The notes below the pieces were generated by a model. The model worked only from the letters and a program-made list of their open reading frames with translations, was not told where the DNA came from and ran no database searches. Positions 7,176 through 14,765 of a stretch of 26,552 nt of DNA are shown here, piece by piece. A program made the position numbers and the translations under genes. Position 1 is the stretch's first letter. Each line of letters begins with the position of its first letter. The stretch lies in the NCBI GenBank assembly GCA_049600855.1, contig JBMYQA010000056.1:1-26552 (forward strand). The letters run 5' to 3'. Source of the DNA: JBMYQA01 sp049600855 (GTDB lineage Bacteria; Bacteroidota; Bacteroidia; Cytophagales; Flammeovirgaceae).

Positions 7176-7427
7176 TTAACTCACAATGAGTCGTCCAAAT
7201 GCTGCTTGTTCGTTGTTATTGTTGATGGTATAGATGTAAACACCTTTTTCAAATTGTTCAGCCCTCAAGCATAGTTTACGTTTGCCTTTCTTTAAAAGAA
7301 CACTGGCAATACACATGCTACGATACTTTCCAATGGCATGTAAAAAAACTTCGATTTTGCAGGGATGTTTAGTGGAGAGTTCTAGTTGTACATGAGTTTG
7401 TTCTGCATTTAATTGTAATTCATTCAT
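7176..7427 (-). CDS. Small protein resembling a free-standing T9SS tail fold
   Basis: The 83-residue protein reads as a series of short beta strands. Its second half parallels the T9SS type A C-terminal domain: a KIEVFLHAIGKYRS strand-turn (24-37), LLKKGKRKLCLRA (44-56), FEKGVYIYTINNN (59-71), then a closing strand AAFGRLIVS. In normal cargo this pattern is fused to a large secreted protein behind a signal peptide. Here there is no signal peptide and no other domain, so it would stay in the cytoplasm unless exported otherwise. It is the first gene after the TGTCTA promoter at 7547-7604, with the 51-aa gene behind it. It may be a remnant, a decoy or a genuine small protein; I cannot tell which. 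Confidence 0.65.
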   Translation of the reverse strand: MNELQLNAEQTHVQLELSTKHPCKIEVFLHAIGKYRSMCIASVLLKKGKRKLCLRAEQFEKGVYIYTINNNNEQAAFGRLIVS

Positions 7428-7460
7428 AGCACGAGGTGTTTAGAATTAGAAACCTGTATA

Positions 7461-7479
7461 TAGATTTTGTGAAAATCTA
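7461..7479. repeat. Short perfect hairpin in the predicted leader of the 83-aa gene
   Basis: TAGATTTT-gtg-AAAATCTA: 8-bp arms and a 3-nt loop, 34 bp upstream of the start codon of the 83-aa gene. The rest of the 7428-7779 gap holds the promoter at 7547-7604 and a looser CTCTGTT/AACAGAG pair at 7669-7698; no other gene is seen. Confidence 0.6.
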
Positions 7480-7546
7480 AGTCTTGTTGGTTGGTTGAAA
7501 TGGCTGCAATAGAGGGTGGTCGCTTGGTGTTGGCATTCTTATACTA

Positions 7547-7604
7547 CAAATTTTGCCATTAGTATTGAAAAATCCTCGAAACCATCATAGACAAATCGTA
7601 GACA
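7547..7604 (-). promoter_or_regulatory. Predicted promoter with two TGTCTA direct repeats
   Basis: TGTCTA occurs twice 11 bp apart on the minus strand (plus-strand TAGACA at 7588 and 7599). A 20-bp segment here (7586-7605) matches 6643-6662 at 19 positions. The -7 candidate AAAATTTG (7547-7554) keeps the TTTG but not the leading TA. The distance from TTTG to the nearest repeat is identical to the promoter at 6604-6672 (the paired bases start 41 bp apart in both). It would drive the 83-aa and 51-aa genes. Confidence 0.55.
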
Positions 7605-7779
7605 TTCAAAAAAACGTTAACAACCTACGATCCTATTCGATGCAGTATTCTAAAATCAAATCATGAAATCTCTGTTAAGCATCCTTAAAAAAACAGAGTT
7701 TCACCATGTGTAGTATCATGATTGCCTTTTGAGTGCTATATTCGAGTTTCTATTTCCACAACAATTAGATAGAATTGCT

Positions 7780-8283
7780 ATGAAACTCAAATCACTGCTC
7801 CGAACATCTATTATTCTTGGCTTAGTGTTTATGAATATTGGTTGCGATCAGGTATCCAAAAACATAGCTCGGGAATACATTCAGCCAAATCAGTTCCTCT
7901 CTTATTTGAACGATAGGGTCATTCTGACCATTACTGAAAATACGGGAGCTATGTTGAGTTTGGGAGATAGTTTAAGTCCCTATCTAAAAATCGCCTTGTT
8001 ACAAGTATTTCCACTCATCGCATTACTATTTATGTTGCGCATGGCTATTGTCAATAAAAAGTTATCTTCTGAAATGTCGGTTGGTTTGAGTTTTGTCGTT
8101 GGTGGGGGGATTGGAAACATCTATGACCGCATTCGATATGGTTCGGTTACAGATTTCATGATTATTGATTTTGGTGTGGTTCATACGGCAGTTTTTAATA
8201 TGGCAGATGTTTCTGTGATGTTTGGTGGAGTTTTAATTTTATTCCATACCTTGTTTGGAAAGAAGGAAGAAGCTTTTGTCTAG
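7780..8283 (+). CDS. lspA: Signal peptidase II (prolipoprotein signal peptidase)
   Basis: The 167-residue membrane protein fits LspA, the inner-membrane aspartyl protease that cleaves lipoprotein signal peptides ahead of the lipid-modified cysteine. Four hydrophobic segments are visible (about 9-22, 68-90, 100-112 and 136-160). The catalytic aspartates are in SVTDFM (Asp125) and FNMADVSV (Asp143); CDQVSKNIA, NTGAMLSLG and GGIGNIYDRIRYG are the other family motifs. I start at the ATG at 7780, because an upstream TTG at 7729 adds 17 residues that the family lacks. The NTGAMLSLG loop departs from the usual GAAFSF form, so a specialised paralogue is possible. A lipoprotein gene follows after 7 bp. 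Confidence 0.92.
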   Translation: MKLKSLLRTSIILGLVFMNIGCDQVSKNIAREYIQPNQFLSYLNDRVILTITENTGAMLSLGDSLSPYLKIALLQVFPLIALLFMLRMAIVNKKLSSEMSVGLSFVVGGGIGNIYDRIRYGSVTDFMIIDFGVVHTAVFNMADVSVMFGGVLILFHTLFGKKEEAFV

Positions 8284-8290
8284 ATCAATT

Positions 8291-9052
8291 ATGAAATACC
8301 GCATCCATTTTTTACTACTCATTGTCTTGATGAGTTGTCAGCAAAAACAAACCGATCAGTCGCAGCTATTGGGGCAAGAGGTGTGGGAAAAGGTGGTGGA
8401 AATTTATGATCCCCATCAACGTTTAATGAATAGTGCCTTCCGAGCGACTTTTGAAGAAGGGACAAACCCTAATAACATTGGATTACAATCTTCACTTTTG
8501 ATTAATCACGCGAAAAGGTATTGTCAATACACTCGATTGAATCTCAACGATTCTTCCTTGCTGTCCATGGTGTATCACAATGGAAAATGTATGGCCATCG
8601 TTAATCAAGATACGTTGCGAACCGAAGAAGAAATGAAGGCACAACAACTTTCGTGTGCCACTATCGCGTATTATGGAACCTATTACCTCTACATTTTAGG
8701 CCTTCCTGCTACCTTGCGTGCTACTGATGAAGCGTTCCCTGATACTGTTCGGGAAGGCCAATTTCTTGGCAAAAGGTGCCTTGTTTTTCCCATCAAATAT
8801 CCCAAAGAAATTGAACGAGAACGGTGGACCTATTACCTCGACCCGACAAGCTATCAAATTATTGGAGCGAGTTATGATTATCCAGATAAACCAGGCGCAT
8901 TTGGTGAATTGAAAGGGGTAATTGCTACCGATAGCTTTAGCCTCATTCAAACGCATGATTGGTATAAAGCGGATAGTTCGACTTGGGGACATGGAAAATT
9001 CACGAGCCTAGCGCAAGTAGATGAAGATACTATAGATTGGCTGTTGGAGTAA
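8291..9052 (+). CDS. Lipoprotein, DUF6503-like
   Basis: The 253-residue protein starts with a lipoprotein signal (hydrophobic stretch then LMSC, lipidation at Cys16), so it should be anchored in an envelope membrane and processed by the LspA encoded 7 bp upstream. The middle and C-terminal parts (YYGTYYLYILGLP near 127-139, a GKRCLVFPIKYP strand, RWTYYLDPTSYQI, then an HDWYKAD turn) resemble the Bacteroidetes DUF6503 family as I recall it. No enzymatic residues stand out and function is unknown. The ATG at 8291 is chosen because the upstream TTG at 8255 overlaps lspA and adds residues before the signal peptide. It is convergent with the CHAT gene, leaving only 7 bp between stop codons. Confidence 0.75.
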   Translation: MKYRIHFLLLIVLMSCQQKQTDQSQLLGQEVWEKVVEIYDPHQRLMNSAFRATFEEGTNPNNIGLQSSLLINHAKRYCQYTRLNLNDSSLLSMVYHNGKCMAIVNQDTLRTEEEMKAQQLSCATIAYYGTYYLYILGLPATLRATDEAFPDTVREGQFLGKRCLVFPIKYPKEIERERWTYYLDPTSYQIIGASYDYPDKPGAFGELKGVIATDSFSLIQTHDWYKADSSTWGHGKFTSLAQVDEDTIDWLLE

Positions 9053-9059
9053 GTCTAGG

Positions 9060-10064
9060 TTAATTCTTCGTCAGTTCAATCAAACTGATGCAAAATTGAT
9101 CAATGGCTTTTTCCACATCCTGATCAGAGATGACATTTCTTCGCCTTTGCTGTCTGATTTCCTTCAATTCTGCTTGAAGCGCTTTTAAATAGCTGTAGAA
9201 ATCATTGTCTCTATTTGGTAGGCTTTCTGCTAATAGTTTTAGCGCTTCTGCTCTATTTTCCCGCTTATTTACCTTTAATAAATTCCGAAGCTCCGTCTGA
9301 ATGGCTTCTCGGTCCACGTCTCCATCCGCTACGGCTTTTAACCAAATGGTTCGGGCACTTTGCGCGAGGGTAAGATTGAGTGCGGCAAAAGCATCAATGA
9401 TTGTCCAAGTTGCATAATCCGTCCAATGAGCGGGGGAATACAGTTTCCAAGGAACTTCATGGGGGACTTGTGCTACTGTTGCACCTTCCCAGTACAAGTC
9501 GCGGATATTTGCTGTTCCTTTTAAGGTAAAAATAAAATCTTCAGCCTCTTGGAAAGCCATTTTTAGCGGTGTTTTATTGGCTAAAGCTTCATAAAATCGA
9601 ATAGCAAATTGAGTGGCGACCCCATCATCAATACTATTGGAAGTGGCTACGGTGGCAATACTTGATTTTACCAAAGTTTCTACATGCCCTTTAGTAGAAC
9701 AGCCGTTCAAAACGACGAGTTTTAAATTTTCTTGTTTGGTTAAAAAAGACAACAAGCCTTCGCCATGTGCGGCTTGATTAGTACCATCTTCTGCCTCCAA
9801 TAAAAACTGAAAGCTATTGGCATGCCCTGCATAGTGGAAAATAATCACCCGATTCCGTCTTTTTTCATGTTGAAAAAAATCAAAAATATCTTTGATGGTT
9901 ACCCCATGTAAAATTTCCACCTCAGCAATTTCCTCATCCTCTAACTTCGCTAATGCTTTTCGCAGCTCACGTTGTTCAATGGTCAAGTTACGCAAATAGG
10001 CATGGTCATCTTCACGCTCATTGGCAAAGGCTAGGAATATGATGGGGAGTTGTTTTGGAGGCAT
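9060..10064 (-). CDS. CHAT-domain (caspase-like) protease with C-terminal effector-associated-like region
   Basis: The 334-residue protein has a CHAT domain in roughly residues 5-200, with the catalytic His81 in IIFHYAGHAN and Cys122 in LVVLNGCSTKG, the His-Cys dyad of clan CD (caspase-like) proteases. Residues about 215-265 are helical. The last 65 residues (ALKLLAESLPNRDNDFYSYL at 274-293, a charged helix, then NVISDQDVEKAIDQFCISLI at 310-329) resemble the small helical effector-associated domains that recruit bacterial effectors to partners by like-with-like contact. Such proteins are thought to act in self/non-self or stress-triggered responses, some ending in cell death. No partner with the matching domain lies in this window. 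It has a candidate promoter of its own and is separated from ftsK by a terminator. Confidence 0.8.
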   Translation of the reverse strand: MPPKQLPIIFLAFANEREDDHAYLRNLTIEQRELRKALAKLEDEEIAEVEILHGVTIKDIFDFFQHEKRRNRVIIFHYAGHANSFQFLLEAEDGTNQAAHGEGLLSFLTKQENLKLVVLNGCSTKGHVETLVKSSIATVATSNSIDDGVATQFAIRFYEALANKTPLKMAFQEAEDFIFTLKGTANIRDLYWEGATVAQVPHEVPWKLYSPAHWTDYATWTIIDAFAALNLTLAQSARTIWLKAVADGDVDREAIQTELRNLLKVNKRENRAEALKLLAESLPNRDNDFYSYLKALQAELKEIRQQRRRNVISDQDVEKAIDQFCISLIELTKN

Positions 10065-10105
10065 GGCGATTCGTTAAGTTAATGATTCAGGCATCTCTTA
10101 ACAAG

Positions 10106-10135
10106 TAAAGTTAACCCATTTTCTCACACAAGCAA
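10106..10135 (-). promoter_or_regulatory. Candidate promoter of the CHAT gene
   Basis: On the minus strand TTG (complement of 10133-10135) is followed after 19 bp by TAACTTTA (10106-10113), close to the Bacteroidetes TTG-N19-TAnnTTTG form but with the final G replaced. It lies about 42 bp upstream of the start codon. Confidence 0.35.
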
Positions 10136-10140
10136 GCCTA

Positions 10141-10174
10141 TAAAAAAACAACCCACCAAGTGGTAGGTTGCTTT
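10141..10174. terminator. Terminator of ftsK
   Basis: CAACCCACC (10149-10157) pairs with GGTAGGTTG (10162-10170) with one mismatch and a 4-nt loop. On the minus strand it is followed by TTTTTTTA, about 60 bp past the ftsK stop, and so separates ftsK from the CHAT gene. Confidence 0.8.
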
Positions 10175-10233
10175 TCGGGGTATCAAATAGGGCCTAACCT
10201 GAACGGCTAAATCAGGCTGGCATGAGGTCTTGT

Positions 10234-12759
10234 TTAACGAACGTATCTTCGTAAAATATCTTCGAGCTGCATTTCATCTTGAACCATGACTTCACGCGCT
10301 TTGCTTCCTGAGAATGGACCAACAATTCCTGCGGCTTCTAATTGGTCAATAATTCGACCAGCGCGGTTATAGCCAAGGCTGAGTTTACGTTGCACCAATG
10401 AAGTGCTTCCCTGACCGTGAATCACAATCAATCGCGCTGCTTCGGCAAAGAGGGAATCGAGTTTACTCATATCAATATCTCTGGCATCGGCTTGCTCATC
10501 TTCGTATTCAGGAAGAAGGTAAGCGGTATCGTAACTTTTCTGTTCGCCAATGTATTCACAAATGCGTTCTACTTCATCGGTATCTACAAAAGCGCACTGC
10601 AAACGGATAATTTCCGAACCATTTGATAGCAGCATGTCGCCCATGCCCACCAATTGTTCTGCGCCATTGGTATCCAAAATGGTACGAGAGTCAATTTTGG
10701 AAGTCACTCGGAACGATAAACGTGCTGGGAAGTTTGCTTTGATAATCCCCGTGATCACATTTACCGAAGGACGTTGGGTAGCAATAATTAAGTGGATGCC
10801 AATGGCACGAGCCAATTGCGCTAAGCGGGCGATAGGCATTTCCACTTCTTTACCTGCTACCATCATCAAATCTGCCAACTCATCAATTACCAATACAATG
10901 TAAGGCAAAAATCGGTGTCCATTTTCAGGATTTAGTCTTCGCTTCTTAAACTTCGCATTGTATTCTTTGATGTTTCGAGCACTCGCATCTTTTAATAAGT
11001 TATAGCGCACATCCATTTCCACACACAAGGAATTCAAGGTATGCACTACTCTTGAAGTATCGGTAATAATCGCATCCTCAGCATCGGGTAGAGCAGCCAA
11101 ATAGTGGCGCTCAATCTTATCAAAGATGGACAGTTCCACTTTTTTAGGGTCTACCAACACAAATTTAAGCTCAGATGGATGTTTTTTATACAACAAAGAA
11201 CTCAGAATCACATTTAAGCCAACTGACTTACCCTGACCTGTAGCACCTGCCATCAATAAGTGAGGCATTTTGGCTAAATCTGTGACAAAAATCTCATTGG
11301 AAATGGTTCGACCTAAAGCAATCGGCAAGGCTTTATCTGTATTAATAAACTTATCACTTGCCAATACCGATCGGATGTTTACCATCTGACGATTTTTATT
11401 GGGTACCTCAATACCAATGGTTCCTTTGCCTGGAATAGGAGCAATAATTCGAATTCCTAGAGCGGCAAGACTGAGGGCGATGTCATCTTCTAAATTTTTG
11501 ATCTTCGAGATTTTTACACCCGCTTTGGGAACAATCTCATAAAGCGTAACAGTAGGACCTATGGTTGCTTTAATAGAGGCAATACCAATTTTGAAGTCGT
11601 TCAGAGTCTTAACAATTTTGTTCTTATTCTCCTGAAGTTCTTCATGAGTAACCTTCGCTTTTGAATTTTCAGATGGTTGGCGCAACAAATCCAAATGTGG
11701 CCGTTTAAATGAGGCCAAATCTAATGTTGGATCGTACTCATCCATATCTTCTACTACTACTTCTTCAATAGGCTTAGAAACGGTTAATGCTAATGCCGTT
11801 TCCTTGGCAGGAAGTACGGTTTCGTCAGCTTCATCTGTCGTATCTTTTACTTCAAAGTCAAGCCCATTTTTGGGTTGGCTTTCTAATACGAGTTCCCCAT
11901 TTTGTTTTTGAACAGGTGCGAGTTTGGTATCACCAACGATGAGGCCATGTGAACCTTTATCGATTACCCCGCTCATGAGTTCATCTTCTGAAACGTCCTC
12001 TTTATGTTGTTCCGTGTCTTCTTGATTTTGCTCATCTGGCGTACTTTTCTTTTTGATATTTTGTGCAAAATCGCCTACTTCTTCCATTTTGTCTTGCAAT
12101 TCGGAAGTGAAACCTAATAAAGTTTTTAGATCAAAGAAGTACAAAAGGAAAATACTGAGTGATAGTACGAGAATAAAAGGTGTGCCAAAACCTACAAAAC
12201 TGTTAAAGATTTCAGCGAGTTTAAAGCCCATGCCTCCAGCATAAAAGTTGAGCGATACCTCTCCGCCTTTTCCCAATATTAATAGATAGCCTAATAATAG
12301 GCTGATCCAGAACAAACCAAACATGACGATTTTAGTGGCCTTTGCCAAATTAAAGAGGCTTCTACCAAATGCGGCTTGTGTTCCAATAGAAAATAGCAAT
12401 GGAGGTAATAAAAATGCAGCAATCCCAAACCATTTATAAATAAATAGATGGGAAAGTGAAGCGCCGATTAATCCTAACCAATTTTGAGTGCGTAATCCAG
12501 AACGAATCAAATCTTCGCTACCCAAAGATTGAATAATACTCTGATCTGCTTTTACAGATTGTAAAGCAGAAATGAAGGAGAGCATAAGGAGCACCGAGAA
12601 GGTAATTAAACCTAAACCCAAACTAATTCGAAAGCGCTTGTCATTTAAAAAATTCCAATCGATCTGACGTAGTTTGCTCCAGTTTACATGAAATTCATAT
12701 TTCTTTTTCTTCTTGGCTCGCCCAGTTTTTTTTCGTTTGTAAGTGTTTCTTTTTGCCAT
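10234..12759 (-). CDS. ftsK: DNA translocase FtsK
   Basis: The 841-residue protein is a full-length FtsK/SpoIIIE motor, which pumps chromosomal DNA through the closing septum and aids dimer resolution. A very basic N-terminus (1-20) precedes four membrane segments (about 46-66, 92-128, 143-163 and 190-210). An acidic linker (230-345) follows, then the motor: Walker A GATGQGKS (505-512), Walker B IVLVIDELAD (621-630) and the ATQRPSVNVITG region (660-671). The C-terminal winged-helix gamma domain (about 765-830, LIVIHGQGSTSLVQRKLSLG) reads polar DNA motifs. It is divergent from the dcw cluster, and MraZ-type repeats precede it at 12834-12888, which suggests shared control. Confidence 0.96.
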   Translation of the reverse strand: MAKRNTYKRKKTGRAKKKKKYEFHVNWSKLRQIDWNFLNDKRFRISLGLGLITFSVLLMLSFISALQSVKADQSIIQSLGSEDLIRSGLRTQNWLGLIGASLSHLFIYKWFGIAAFLLPPLLFSIGTQAAFGRSLFNLAKATKIVMFGLFWISLLLGYLLILGKGGEVSLNFYAGGMGFKLAEIFNSFVGFGTPFILVLSLSIFLLYFFDLKTLLGFTSELQDKMEEVGDFAQNIKKKSTPDEQNQEDTEQHKEDVSEDELMSGVIDKGSHGLIVGDTKLAPVQKQNGELVLESQPKNGLDFEVKDTTDEADETVLPAKETALALTVSKPIEEVVVEDMDEYDPTLDLASFKRPHLDLLRQPSENSKAKVTHEELQENKNKIVKTLNDFKIGIASIKATIGPTVTLYEIVPKAGVKISKIKNLEDDIALSLAALGIRIIAPIPGKGTIGIEVPNKNRQMVNIRSVLASDKFINTDKALPIALGRTISNEIFVTDLAKMPHLLMAGATGQGKSVGLNVILSSLLYKKHPSELKFVLVDPKKVELSIFDKIERHYLAALPDAEDAIITDTSRVVHTLNSLCVEMDVRYNLLKDASARNIKEYNAKFKKRRLNPENGHRFLPYIVLVIDELADLMMVAGKEVEMPIARLAQLARAIGIHLIIATQRPSVNVITGIIKANFPARLSFRVTSKIDSRTILDTNGAEQLVGMGDMLLSNGSEIIRLQCAFVDTDEVERICEYIGEQKSYDTAYLLPEYEDEQADARDIDMSKLDSLFAEAARLIVIHGQGSTSLVQRKLSLGYNRAGRIIDQLEAAGIVGPFSGSKAREVMVQDEMQLEDILRRYVR

Positions 12760-12833
12760 GATACCCTAGTGAATTAGCAATAAATACTTGTTGTCTTTTG
12801 TGAATTTTAGTTCGATGCTCAAATAGAGCTGTG

Positions 12834-12888
12834 TCACTTTCTCCCACTTTTACCACAATTCCCCACTTTCTCCACTTTTTACCACCAC
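12834..12888 (-). promoter_or_regulatory. Run of MraZ-type GTGG repeats in front of ftsK
   Basis: Read on the minus strand, GTGG or GTGA recurs every 9-10 bp: plus-strand CCAC begins at 12844, 12853, 12863, 12872 and 12882 (another at 12885), with TCAC at 12834. MraZ is known to bind short G-rich direct repeats of about 10-bp period upstream of mraZ. The run lies 75-130 bp upstream of the ftsK start and faces ftsK, so I infer MraZ control of ftsK. Confidence 0.6.
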
Positions 12889-12973
12889 TTGTAATACATA
12901 GTCTCCAATTACCCCTTTTTCGACCGATGTTTTGGCAGTAATATTCTTTTAGTAGAAGATTTTATGACTTTTT

Positions 12974-12990
12974 GTGGGATTAGCTCCCAC
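12974..12990. promoter_or_regulatory. Inverted pair of MraZ-type half-sites
   Basis: GTGGGA-ttagc-TCCCAC, a perfect 6-bp inverted repeat, lies between the two runs of direct GTGG repeats. It could be a bridging site for a MraZ ring or a chance hairpin. Apart from these sites and the promoter, the 490-bp gap 12760-13249 shows no gene. Confidence 0.4.
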
Positions 12991-13155
12991 TTTTCTAATT
13001 TATTTAAAGTTTTACTTTAATTTAGTGTTTGTAAATTACTTAAAATCAAGTTTTTATGAAATTAAAATCTTTCCCATAAAATCCACTGTTACCTCCTTTT
13101 ATCCCCCCATTTATGCTTGATTTATATACAATATTAAGGCTTTTTTTGGAAAAAT

Positions 13156-13182
13156 GTGGTTGAAAGTGGTAAAAAGTGGTTG
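13156..13182 (+). promoter_or_regulatory. MraZ operator of the dcw cluster
   Basis: GTGGT occurs three times at an exact 10-bp period (13156, 13166 and 13176), matching the repeat form bound by MraZ in other bacteria. The last repeat overlaps the -33 TTG of the predicted mraZ promoter, which fits autorepression. Confidence 0.8.
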
Positions 13183-13209
13183 ATTGTTCCATGAAAAACA
13201 CTAGTTTTG
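13180..13209 (+). promoter_or_regulatory. Promoter of mraZ and the dcw cluster
   Basis: TTG (13180-13182), a 19-bp spacer and TAGTTTTG (13202-13209) match the Bacteroidetes -33/-7 promoter form. It lies about 40 bp upstream of the mraZ ATG. Confidence 0.7.
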
Positions 13210-13249
13210 TATGAAGGATTACTTTAAGTTACTATAGGTAAACACATTT

Positions 13250-13750
13250 ATGTCTTATTTTTCGAGTGAATATGAGTGTAAGCTAGACGTGAAAGGAAGG
13301 ATGGTACTTCCTGCACGTATCAAAGCTAGTTTGCCCGAAAGTTCAGAGAATAAGATTGTGTTGACGAGAGGATTTGAACCTTGTTTAACCATTTATCCAC
13401 TAGAAGAGTGGAATAAAATTTTTGAAAAAGTCTCTAGTTTAAATGAGTTTAACCCAGAATACAGAAAGTTTCAACGAAACTTCTTGCGGGGAAATACAGA
13501 AATTGAATTGGATAAAAACGGACGATTTTTGATTCCTCGGACAATGGTTCGATTTGCGAAGTTAGAACGTGAGGCCATTTTAGTAGGAATGGGTAATCGA
13601 ATAGAAGTCTGGAACCCTGATGTGTATGATGAATACCTCATTAAGGATCAGCAAGAGTTCTCTTCGTTGGCACAGCAGTTTTTGGGGAATGAGGAAGAAA
13701 GTCAAGCTGAGGAAGAAGCAAAAGATAAAGAAAGTGATCATACAGAATAG
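13250..13750 (+). CDS. mraZ: Transcriptional regulator MraZ
   Basis: The 166-residue protein carries two AbrB-like swapped-hairpin halves, each with the family motif: DVKGRMVLPA (13-22) and DKNGRFLIPR (88-97). MraZ forms ring-shaped oligomers, binds G-rich direct repeats in front of its own operon and represses or tunes dcw expression. The acidic C-terminal tail (about 146-166, rich in Glu) is longer than in E. coli (152 residues in all). It is the first gene of the cluster, and rsmH starts 14 bp after its stop. Confidence 0.96.
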   Translation: MSYFSSEYECKLDVKGRMVLPARIKASLPESSENKIVLTRGFEPCLTIYPLEEWNKIFEKVSSLNEFNPEYRKFQRNFLRGNTEIELDKNGRFLIPRTMVRFAKLEREAILVGMGNRIEVWNPDVYDEYLIKDQQEFSSLAQQFLGNEEESQAEEEAKDKESDHTE

Positions 13751-13764
13751 TTCATTGAAAGGTT

Positions 13765-14676
13765 ATGTACCATATTCCTGTAATGTTAGAGGAGTGTTTG
13801 GAAGGGTTGGCCATTGAGCCGAATAGCATCCTAGTGGATGTGACATTTGGTGGAGGCGGGCACGCTAAGGAGATGTTGAAGGGATTAGTTGATGGAAAGT
13901 TATATGCTTTTGATCAGGATGAAGATGCAATCAAGAATGCTGAAGGCTTAGACAAAGCGCGATTTCAACTCATTGAAAGCAATTTCAGAAACTTGAAACG
14001 TTACCTCCGATTACACGGCTGCTCAAAAGTAGATGGCATTTTGGGAGACTTAGGCGTTTCGTCGCATCAAATTGATACCGCTGATCGCGGGTTTTCCCTA
14101 AGAATGGAAGGGGAACTCGATATGCGAATGGATCAAAGCCAAAAACTGTCGGCCAAAGTGGTGGTCAATGAATACGAGGAAAAGAATTTGGCAGATGTGC
14201 TCTGGCTTTATGGAGAGTTAAGAAACTCAAGGAAGTTAGCTCGGGAGATTGTATCTCAGCGAAAAGGGGGAGAAATTCAACATACCACAGACTTAGTGAA
14301 GTTGTTAAACCCTTTTGCTCCACGAGGCCGTGAAAATCAGTTTCATGCTCGCGTGTTCCAAGCATTGCGCATTGAGGTAAATGATGAAATGGGGGCGTTA
14401 AAGGATTTACTGGTACAATCCATGGAAGTGTTAAAAGAAGGGGGACGACTAGTAATTATGTCTTACCATTCTTTAGAAGATCGCTTGGTAAAAAACTTTA
14501 TGCGATCAGGAAATTTTGAAGGGAAAGTAGAGAAAGACTTTTACGGAAATCCATTGGTGCCTTTTAAATTGATTAATCGAAAGCCAATTGTGGCTTCAGC
14601 AGAAGAAGTGGCAGCAAATCCTAGAGCAAGAAGTGCCAAACTAAGAGTTGCTGAACGAATTGAAATAAAGAAATAA
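13765..14676 (+). CDS. rsmH: 16S rRNA (cytosine-1402-N4)-methyltransferase RsmH
   Basis: The 303-residue protein (also called MraW) methylates N4 of C1402 in the ribosomal P site with S-adenosylmethionine. The AdoMet motif DVTFGGGGHAKEML (25-38), the catalytic-region GILGDLGVSSHQID, ARVFQALRIEVNDE and the C-terminal SYHSLEDRLVKNF are all present. N-terminal YHIPVMLEE is also standard for the family. Length is normal. It lies between mraZ and ftsL as in most bacteria. Confidence 0.97.
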   Translation: MYHIPVMLEECLEGLAIEPNSILVDVTFGGGGHAKEMLKGLVDGKLYAFDQDEDAIKNAEGLDKARFQLIESNFRNLKRYLRLHGCSKVDGILGDLGVSSHQIDTADRGFSLRMEGELDMRMDQSQKLSAKVVVNEYEEKNLADVLWLYGELRNSRKLAREIVSQRKGGEIQHTTDLVKLLNPFAPRGRENQFHARVFQALRIEVNDEMGALKDLLVQSMEVLKEGGRLVIMSYHSLEDRLVKNFMRSGNFEGKVEKDFYGNPLVPFKLINRKPIVASAEEVAANPRARSAKLRVAERIEIKK

Positions 14677-14682
14677 ATTGTA

Positions 14683-14705
14683 GTGTCAAGGCATCCCCTT
14701 GACAC
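14683..14705 (+). repeat. Strong hairpin in the rsmH-ftsL gap
   Basis: GTGTCAAGG-catcc-CCTTGACAC forms a perfect 9-bp stem with a 5-nt loop, 7 bp after the rsmH stop codon. No T tract follows, so it is more likely an RNA processing or stability element than a full terminator within the operon. Confidence 0.7.
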
Positions 14706-14765
14706 GCACAAAGCATAAACTAACCTTATAGTACGATCTGCCAATAATCAAAAGCAGTGAATGTT

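Noticed and set aside
12834..13182. GTGG repeats as a CRISPR array or satellite
   Set aside because: The units are 4-6 bp with a 9-10 bp period, lack spacers, and sit at the mraZ promoter, where MraZ repeats are expected.
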